A stretch of DNA of 64,000 bases from Cordia subcordata (Eukaryota > Streptophyta > Magnoliopsida > Boraginales > Cordiaceae), in contig JAPTOF010000007.1 in NCBI GenBank assembly GCA_028554755.1, forward strand, positions 16,167,001-16,231,000. Direction: 5' to 3'. A model generated the notes under the pieces. The model saw only the letters and a program-made list of their open reading frames with translations. It did no database searches and was not told where the DNA came from. Position numbers and translations under genes: made by a program. Of the stretch, positions 56,576 to 64,000 are shown in pieces (position 1 is the first letter of the stretch; each line of letters opens with the position of its first letter).

Positions 56576-59500
56576 ATGGAACTGTTGCCCCAACACTGGT
56601 TGCAGTCATACCAATCCACTGGTTCCATTCTGCTTTATTTTTCCTTTTCCTTGTTGCTAATCTCTTGCAAATCCTCCACAGTAGTTGCACAATCGACTGG
56701 AAACGAAACAGATAGATTGGCATTGCTCGCTTTCAGAGAGAAGATAATTGATGATCCGCTCGATATCATGAGCTCATGGAATGATTCTGTTCATTTCTGT
56801 TACTGGCAAGGCGTTTCTTGCAGTAAGAGGCACCCGCGAAGAGTTACTGCCTTGAACTTGGGAGCCAAGAATTTGGCTGGTACTCTACCGCCCCACATGG
56901 GAAATCTCAGTTTTCTAAGAGAGATTCATTTGATGGAGAACTCCTTCAGAGGTGAAATTCCGCTGGAAATGGGGCGCTTATTGCGACTCAAACATCTCAA
57001 CCTTAGTTTCAATGCTTTTGAAGGACAAATCCCCAGCAGTCTATCCAATTGTTCGTATTTGCAAGTCATCGACTTTGGCAGCAACAAATTTATTGGTGAG
57101 ATACCATTTGAACTCAGCTTTCTTGTAAGAAAGAATCTCTCTGTATTTTATGTCCCTACAAATAATCTCACCGGCAGCATCCCTGTCTGGCTTGGGAACG
57201 CCACCTCTCTCACTGAAATCTCCCTAGGAGAGAACAGTTTTCAAGGAACCATCCCAAGTGAGCTAGGCAGGCTCTCGAAGTTGCAATTTTTATCATTAGC
57301 TGAGAATAACATATCAGGGACAGTTCCTCCCCCAATTTATAATCTTTCTTCACTCCAAATTCTCGATGTTACAGACAATCAACTCCATGGAAGAATCCCG
57401 TCAGATGTCAGCTCCACTCTTCTCAATCTAGTGGGGTTGGACGTAGGAATGAATCATTTTACTGGATCACTTCCAATTTCATTATCCAATGCTTCAGCAC
57501 TTCGATATCTGGATTTCTCATTTAACAACTTCAGTGGTACAGTGCCTCAGAATCTTGGACGCTTGAAAGATCTAACATGGTTGATACTTTCAGTCAACAA
57601 CTTGGAAAATGAAGAGGGTGGAGAGCTCAGTTTCCTAACATCTCTTACTAATTGCAGCAAACTCCAAGAATTGGGTATAGATGATAACATGTTCAGAGGT
57701 AAGCTACCAAGTTCAATTGCAAATCTTTCAGATACACTCACGGTGCTATCAGCAGGAGCAAATCAGATATCGGGTACCATTCCTGCAGGGATTAAGAATC
57801 TTGTAAGTCTACAATATTTGGTGATTTACGACTGCATGATCACAGGTAAAATTCCAGCAGGAATTGGCAACCTTCCAAACTTGCAGTATATTTACCTGCA
57901 AAAAAATAGAATTTCAGGAGCCATTCCATCATCTCTCGGTAACATCATTCGATTGCTGCAGCTCTATTTATACGATAATTACTTGGAAGGCAATATTCCT
58001 CCTAGTTTAGGGAATTGCCAACAACTAGAGCTGTTTTATCTCGGGGGTAACAAACTCACTGGCATTATACCAACAGAAATTGCAAGTTTGTCTTCAATAA
58101 CTCAGACTTTCAATTTATCTCAAAATTTTCTAACAGGAGTGTTGCCTCCGGAGATAGGTAACATGAGCAAACTTACGGAATTGGACATTTCTGGAAATAT
58201 GTTGTCAGGAGAAATCCCTAGTTCGATTGGTGGTTGCGAAATGTTGGAACACCTTCATTTGAACAATAACTCATTTGTGGGAAGCATTCCATCTACTTTG
58301 AGCAACTTGAAAAGCATTAATACCATTGACCTTTCAAAAAATAACTTCTCAGGGCAAATTCCAGCATACTTCCAGAACTTTACTCTTCTCAAACTTTTGA
58401 ATTTATCATACAACAATCTTGAAGGAGAGGTACCAGAAGAAGGAATTTTCAAAAACCAAAGTGAATTTTCTATTATTGGAAATGAAAAACTATGTGGGGG
58501 ATTGAAGAGTTTGGGGCTTACTACATGTCAATTTGATGTGCCAAAGAGAAAAGGAGCTTCCCTAGTTCTCAAAATTGCTATTCCAATAGCAATTTCTAGT
58601 TCAATCTTATTAGCAAGTCTTTATTTTATTTCATGCAGAGCGGAAAAACAAGATCAAAAACTTCTTCCAAGGGCTTGCTTGACGAACAATTTCCCAGGAT
58701 TTCATATACTGAACTATCTCAAGCAACGAATGAATTTTCATCATTCAATTTGATTGGTCAAGGAGGCCATGGTTCAGTATATAAAGGAATCCTAGGTAAT
58801 GATGGAATGACTGTGGCAGTAAAAGTTCTCAATCTTACACAGAAAGGAGCTGGCAAGAGTTTCATTGCAGAATGCAATGCACTAAGAAGCATTCGTCATC
58901 GGAATCTCGTAAAGATAATCACTGCTTGCTCAAGCATCGACTTCAAAGGAGCTGACTTTAAGGCTCTGGTTTTTGAGTTTATGCCAAATGGAAGCTTAGA
59001 GGAGTGGTTGCACCATGGTGAGAACACGCAACTCAGCTATGAAAATTTGAGTCTTACTCAAAGATTAAGCATAGCAACTGGTGTGGCATGTGCGCTCGAG
59101 TATCTTCACCATCACTGTGAAATCCCAATTGTCCACGGCGACCTAAAGCCAAGTAATATTCTGCTTGATCATGAAATGACTGCACATGTGGGAGATTTTG
59201 GGTTAACAAGAGTTCTTTCCAATGAACCAAATGAGAACTCTTCTCAGAATCCAATAAGCTCAACTGGCAACTTTAAAGGGACAGTTGGTTATGTTGCTCC
59301 AGGTATCCAAACATCTAATTTTCTCCAACCTATTGATTTGCTTTGTCTCTATTTCTAACCTTTTTCTGGTGAATATTTCTATGTACGTGTTCGTTGAAAT
59401 ATATGTAAACTCTAAAGTGTTGAAACATATAAATTTTGGCAACTTAAACAATCTATTACTTCGTTGAAATATATGTAAACTCTAAACTGTTGAAACATAT

Positions 59501-59969
59501 AAATTTTGGCAACTTAAACAATCTATTACTTATTTGTGCAGAATATGGTATGGGTGGGATGCTATCACTGCAAGGCGATACATACAGCTTTGGAATTATG
59601 TTGTTGGAGATTTTTACAGGAAGGAGACCTACGGATGATTTATTCAAGAATGACATAGGTCTTCATCAATATGTCAAGATGGCATTATTAGAACGCGTTT
59701 CAGAAATTGTTGAACCTTCAATACTATTGGATTTTGAAGTTGGCAGTAATTGTTTAAGCAACGTTGAAATAAATGGAGCAGAAATTATGAAAACTCTGGA
59801 CTGTGTGGCTGCAGTACTAAGAATTGGAGTATCCTGCTCAGTGGAATCACCAGGAGAGAGGATGAACATGAAAGATGTTGTTGTAGAGATGAATAAAATT
59901 AAGGATAAATACACTGGCAACAATAGGAATCGCGATAGAGGTAATGATTCATTATCAGGAACATGTTAA
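56576..59969 (+). CDS. LRR receptor-like kinase, LRR-XII (EFR/XA21-like), with frameshift after the membrane segment
   Basis: Plasma-membrane immune-type receptor kinase of the EFR/FLS2/XA21 subfamily. The ATG at 56576 is the first in frame and gives a signal peptide (residues ~18-31 hydrophobic, cut near 38). The LRR N-cap (NETDRLALLAF; paired Cys CYWQGVSC, ~74-81) is followed by more than 20 plant LRRs (LxxNxLxGxIPxxLGN) to ~620, a C-terminal cap and a membrane segment ~664-687. The kinase has glycine loop GQGGHGSVYKG, VAVKVL lysine, HGDLKPSN (non-RD, as in pattern receptors), DFG, APE across the intron, and a complete C-lobe to TAA at 59967. Exon 1 is 56576-59302, exon 2 59542-59969. Corrected length would be about 1051 residues, normal for the family. 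The A-run 58644-58648 is one base short for frame continuity: as given, translation stops at 58753, leaving an LRR-membrane protein without kinase. Ligand unknown. Confidence 0.9.
59303..59541 (+). other. Kinase-domain intron of the receptor kinase, with 70-bp tandem duplication
   Basis: 239-bp intron with GT donor (GTATCC, 59303) and AG acceptor (TTGTGCAG, ends 59541). It splits the Glu codon of APE, the family's usual intron position. 59391-59460 and 59461-59530 are a tandem duplication differing at one base (AAAGTG versus AAACTG), just before the acceptor. Confidence 0.92.
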
Positions 59970-60726
59970 ACACCCATAATGGTTTGTACTTCTTGCTAGT
60001 TTTCAACTTGTTTTCTACTCCACAACTTTCAAAAATGGTGTATGTGAGGAGGGAGTTCTTTTGTTTGTGTGCTATTATGTGTTCATCAAATAATATGTGC
60101 CCTTAATTACTTGAACTAGCATCGACTAGAATCCTAGCACATTACTCGCTGATTGCATTCAAGTTGCATCGTCATTTTAGCACTTAATGATATGAGAAAA
60201 CACTTGCACCACAATTGCGTCATCATTTTAGCACTTAATGATTTAAGGAAAGATTTGCACCATTGCAGGTGATCGCAGGAGAGATGAGATAGTGAACGAG
60301 CACAATGTGTGACAAAGTGCCTCGTTTGTTCTACCTGCGGTAAGTCCCTCTTTCTTGCATCATTGATATTGGGGACGATCACATTCTTCGCATGTTGAAT
60401 TCCCTTAATAAACGATTTTCGAAAAGCACTATCTATATAGATTATTAGTGGTAGTTGTCTCTTGAACCATCGCCATTAAGGCGACAAAACGTCGATCTAA
60501 TAAACTGTCACTATATATATTTTCAGTCTGATATTTGGAATTGTTGCTAAAAAAGTGTCTCCTATTCCTACTTTTTTATCAAGTGAAGATTAAAATGCTA
60601 TAGTGTAGCTTTGCACATTTGTTAGACTTACTATCAAATCATGTTGAATTGCACAAGATATAAAACTACAAAGACCTTGTTGAAGTTTGCTTTTCAATAC
60701 TAAGCTATCATAGAGATTATTGTCAT
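59970..60726 (+). other. Receptor-kinase 3' flank
   Basis: No further gene. AATAAT/AATAAA-like signals occur at about 60090 and 60406. 60163-60214 and 60215-60266 form a tandem duplication of a ~52-bp unit containing TCATTTTAGCACTTAATGAT. Confidence 0.6.
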
Positions 60727-60823
60727 GTAAGGCAAACTACAGTACATTGTAGCATATTAATCTTTTTTTCTTTTCCAAAAGAAAAATTAATATGCTACAT
60801 TGTAACCTCAGTTTACCTTATAC
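60727..60823. repeat. Foldback (inverted repeat of ~47 bp)
   Basis: Left arm GTAAGGCAAACTACAGTACA... pairs with the complement of ...TGTAACCTCAGTTTACCTTAC, with a core of TTGTAGCATATTAAT against ATTAATATGCTACATTG. The loop is a few bases. Could be a tiny MITE or a hairpin-RNA source. Confidence 0.75.
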
Positions 60824-60983
60824 ATAACATTTTCTTGCTTCCATTATTGTTATTACTTAGGTTGATAATAATGTAATTTCTGTTCATTATGTTATTCTTA
60901 CCTATTATCATATATATGCATTCTTGGAAACGTGGTAATATGTTGTTCTAATTATATTAGCTGTTCTGGCTAACTCCTTTATC

Positions 60984-61052
<69 letters not shown>

Positions 61053-61092
61053 GTCGTGGTCGTCGTCGTCGTTAGTATTATTATTATTATTG
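60984..61092. repeat. (TTA)n microsatellite with GTC-rich interruption
   Basis: More than 20 TTA/ATT triplets, then TCGTGGTCGTCGTCGTCG, then further ATT triplets. The poly-Ile frame on - is an artefact of this repeat. Confidence 0.95.
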
Positions 61093-61449
61093 GGGACTCG
61101 TGCATTTCGGCTAATTTTGTTTTTTGGCCCTTTTCATTTTTTTCCTTTTAGATAATAACAAGTACGTGTTGTGCATGGGCAAATGGAGATGCCAAGGTCT
61201 TTTCGAATGACTAGTAAGAATAAGGCTTATAATGATGAAACGTTTTTGCTTTCTTTTTATATTCTTGCACAATGGAATTGTAATCGTTTATTTGGAGCTA
61301 TCTTTGCAAGTGTTTAGAGCGTGATGGTTTTAATATTTTGCGGTTGTTAGCGATTTGTTTATTTGATTTGTGTATTCATGTACTTTGCAATGAGGGGGTC
61401 ACTCGTTTTAGCTCACCACGTTGGAAAAATGAATCGGTAAAAAATTTGT
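61093..61449. other. Intergenic, no feature seen
   Basis: Unique-looking AT-rich sequence between the microsatellite and the ndhH fragment; no gene supported. Confidence 0.5.
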
Positions 61450-61700
61450 TACTGCACCATTTACAAGAAAAGACCTCATGATAGTAAATATGGATCCTCA
61501 TCACCCATCAATGCATGATGTTCTTTGACTCACCGTTATTCTAGATGGTGAAGATGTTATTGACTGTGAACTAATATTAGGTTATTTACATAGAGGGTTG
61601 GAAAAAGTTGCTAAAAATCGAACATACAATGTTTGCCTTATGTAAGACGTTGGAATTATTTAGCTACTATGTTCCTTGAAGCAATAACCTGTATATCTTG
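61450..61700 (+). pseudogene. ndhH: Nuclear fragment of chloroplast ndhH
   Basis: Reads [20 protein letters not shown], then [28 protein letters not shown] and, after a frame change, CLM and LLCSL-type text, in the order of the N-terminal ~75 residues of the plastid NAD(P)H dehydrogenase H subunit ([20 protein letters not shown]). Two stops (TGA replacing an Arg codon after DVL; TAA after CLM) and indels make it a pseudogene. Weak similarity may continue to about 61770. ndhH normally lies in the plastid small single-copy region, so this is a plastid DNA insertion in the nucleus. Divergence suggests an old transfer. Confidence 0.9.
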
Positions 61701-62470
61701 ATCCCAAACGGTAGAGCTCGGAGTGTGATAGAAGTAGCCATTTTAGAGCTCAGTCTAAACTAATCTTGAATATATTTGATTTGACCTCCTTCAGCTATTC
61801 CAACTAATTCTTTTTTTATTTTCTTACTTCAAGGAGATCAAAGTTAGTTAACGTTGGTGAAATAACACTTTTATCCTTTTTCAATAGGTCAATGGATGGG
61901 CCTAGTACAACATTAACCCCTAAGGCGTAGTTTGGGTTTTTATTTTGAAGAGTCAGACTGACTTTTAGAATATAAAAGTCTATTTTGATCAAAGAAAAGT
62001 GTTTGGTTTCTCATCTTAAAACTTTTTTTGCCTCCAAAGTCAATTGAGCTTTAAACTTAAATGAAGCACTCTTTGCCTTTTGAAAGATGGAGTTTTTAAA
62101 AATTTTTGGACGAAACTATTTTCATTATTTAGGACAATAAAAATAAAAATATGATAATTAAATATTTTTAAATTAAAAATTAAAATTTTATTAAAAAATA
62201 AAAAATAAAAAATAAATAAAATAATAAAGTAATAAATAATCTTAATTAATTTTGTAAAAATAAAAATAAAAATAAAAAATAAATGAATTTTAAGAACTAT
62301 TAAATATTTAATTTGACTAAATAAAAATAGAAAATAATCCAAAATTATTTATTATGTTAATAGGAATAAAAAAATTAGAACTTTATATATTAAGAATTGA
62401 ATATTAGTAATATTTTTGTTAATTTTAACAATCATCCATATTTAATCTAATTTATTTGAATATTATATTT
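61701..62470. other. Intergenic, AT-rich
   Basis: A possible MITE start (GCGTAGTTTGGGTTTTTATT, 61925-61944) leads into very AT-rich sequence (62100-62400). No gene seen; the - open frame here is low complexity. Confidence 0.45.
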
Positions 62471-62483
62471 TGCAAAATTAATA

Positions 62484-62550
62484 TAGTAGTAGTAGTAGTA
62501 GTTATTGTTGTTGTTGCTGTTGTTGTTGTTACTATTATTTATTATTATTA
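62484..62550. repeat. (AGT)n(TTG)n trinucleotide microsatellite
   Basis: AGT repeats followed by TTG repeats, then ATT triplets. Confidence 0.9.
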
Positions 62551-62557
62551 GTAATTG

Positions 62558-62940
62558 TTAAAATGCTCTGATAGTACGATCCATCATGGTTGGTAGATCG
62601 ATTCCCACTATTGTCCCATTACATAGACCATCGAGGGCAATATCTCTCCGGTCCGAACCATTTACCTGATTACAAAATCTATAGAAGCAATAGAGAGTTA
62701 TTCGATCATTTGAAGGCTTTGGGTTACGATAGCACAATTCAACTCTATCGATGGCGAGACGCAAATCAAGCTTTCTGAATACACGGTGTACAAATTGAAT
62801 GTACGTCATTTTTGGCTGAATTTTGATTTTGCGCGGTGCATTTAGACTTGTGTAGTCAAACCCATAATCTGTTTGCAATTTTTGACTGTTATAGTACAAA
62901 TAAATAGTAACATCATTTTCACTTGGATTGGATTTTTTAT
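62558..62940 (-). pseudogene. MULE transposase N-terminal domain fragment
   Basis: Open frame on - (no ATG at its start; upstream codons read SNPSENDVTIYLYYNSQKL). The order ENDVTIYLYYN, GFDYTSLNAPRKIKIQ, MTYIQFVHRVFRKLDL, VELCYRNP matches the N-terminal PB1-like domain of plant SWIM-type MULE transposases (DVTIYLYYNG...GPKPRAIKI...KLxxIYRYP). It stops at 62558 after about 120 codons. The MULE DDE core and SWIM finger are not in the window. Palindromic TTCC/GAATT-rich sequence lies on its 5' side (62941-63350). Confidence 0.6.
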
Positions 62941-63360
62941 GATCTATTGTTTAGATAGAAAAATTGAAGTTGAAATAGAATTTTAGAGAAAGAATTAAGA
63001 GATATTTGGCTCGAATGAGGACTGAGCTAGTGGAGGGAGGGTGAGAGTTTATATAGATAGAAAATGAACTCCCAAAATTTGTTCATGTGAAACATTTTCT
63101 ACCCCAAGATGACCTAATAATGACCTGCAATGATAATCTACAGGGAATATATTCAATTCCCTACGATGGGTTCCCAAAATATGTGCGAATTCCAAGAATT
63201 TGTGGCGAATTCTGGAAAGTTGTCCTGATATATTCCCCGGCAACATGGTCATTTCTTTGCAAAGATTCTCTAAAAAGGTATTGAAAAACCCTAACAAGTT
63301 CTAGGTATTCGTTTCATACTCCCAGAATTTGGCGACGAATTCTAGGATTATGTTCGGCCT
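62941..63360 (-). other. 5' flank of the MULE fragment with repeated GAATT-CC motifs
   Basis: Contains GCGAATTCCAAGAATTTG, GGCGAATTCTGGAAAG, CCCAGAATTTGGCG and ACGAATTCTAGG within 63180-63350, partly self-complementary and reminiscent of the array at 32025-32120. No gene supported. Confidence 0.4.
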
Positions 63361-64000
63361 AATTTTGTAAACCTATTGAAAAAAGCACTAGTTTTGAAGC
63401 TTATTATAAAAATAAGGCTAAAAAAAAATCCTCCTTCTGACAATGCCCTACCCCCTAAGTTGTTTAACCTCCACCAACTAGATCCGAAGTTCACAGCCAT
63501 TGTGATAAGTTTTAAACTTCGTATTCAAAAACCACATATATGGGAAATCATATGTTATTTGCTAGAATGTTCGTAAGGTCTGAATTGATGAAGTCACACA
63601 AAAAATGCAGTTAGGAAGTACAAAGAAAAGAAATAAAAAAATCATGTCACTATTCATGAACAGAATCGTGAATAGTGAGCACATCACTGTTCATGTGTCA
63701 CTGTTCTTGCGGAATATACATGGTTCCTAATTTTTTTTCCTTTTTTCTTTTTGCATCAAACAGGTTCACATATCACATACACACATGCACACACACAGAC
63801 ACATAGATAATTGAATTTGAATGGTTAAGAATACTCTATGCATTAAATCATACTAAAATGTTTATAGTAAATATAAAATAATTTAAAGATCACATCATCT
63901 TGATAATCTAAGAATATATAAACCAATTGAGATAGTAAGTTCTTCAAGTGTGAGGATCAACAAACTGAACCTTTTTCTTTCTTTGATAAAAATTCCCTAG
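63361..64000. other. Intergenic right end of window
   Basis: No gene. 63645-63712 has repeated and inverted CACTATTCATG / CACTGTTCATG motifs. 63765-63805 is a CA-rich simple repeat. Confidence 0.5.

Noticed and set aside
57547..57741. Antisense open frames inside the receptor kinase
   Set aside because: Shadow frames of the LRR coding strand without independent support.
60908..61105. Poly-isoleucine open frame on -
   Set aside because: Pure translation of the TTA microsatellite.

Overview
The window is nuclear DNA of a flowering plant, most likely a eudicot. It contains a leucine-rich-repeat receptor kinase of the LRR-XII (EFR/XA21-like) class with the usual kinase intron, many plant LTR retrotransposon lineages (Athila, Tat, chromovirus, several Ty1/copia families), MULE and hAT DNA transposons, SINE-like pieces and a degraded nuclear copy of chloroplast ndhH. 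No bacterial-type operon, rRNA, intact tRNA or CRISPR array was seen. The species cannot be named from sequence alone.

Layout, 1-32 kb: a graveyard of nested Ty3/gypsy elements. An Athila-type element on + (A, 1-6306; 5' end outside the window) sits in the protease region of an opposite-strand Athila fragment (6307-7950). A copia gag fragment follows. Then comes the 3' part of a Tat-lineage element on -, with an apparent antisense gene remnant at about 10.6-11.6 kb. Two large elements split it: C (12179-18487, target duplication TTGCC, with a hAT element at the tip of its LTR) and B (18721-25049, a gag-pol-less Athila derivative, target duplication CACCT/CACCC). The Tat pol region occurs twice in tandem (25.05-26.40 and 26.40-29.13 kb), and the second copy carries a solo LTR (26524-28406). 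An Athila RT/RNase H-integrase fragment (30.2-31.5 kb) and a MULE C-terminus (31.5 kb) end this part.

32.7-47.5 kb: copia territory. A 5'-truncated copia element (F, 32.7-41.5 kb) holds two later insertions, a small LTR element without coding capacity (G, 34210-36112) and a full-length but decayed copia (H, 36445-41190). Next is a relic of the receptor-kinase upstream region (41.87-42.76 kb), a 919-bp deleted chromovirus (I, 43596-44514), and a Gag-protease-only copia derivative (J, 44804-47470) of the same LTR family as G.

47.5-64 kb: SINE-like sequences, a probable solo LTR (49731-51134), AT-rich noncoding DNA, then the only host-type gene, the receptor kinase at 56576-59969. It has two exons. 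In the sequence as given, a one-base deficit in an A-run just after the membrane segment (58644-58648) puts the kinase out of frame. Downstream are simple repeats, a foldback, the ndhH fragment (about 61450-61700) and a MULE N-terminus (62558-62940).

Nothing in the window is a clearly new multi-gene system. The best leads are the G/J pair of non-autonomous copia derivatives, the frameshifted receptor with its orphan upstream copy, and the palindromic TTCC/GGAA-type arrays next to both MULE fragments. All identity estimates are by eye.
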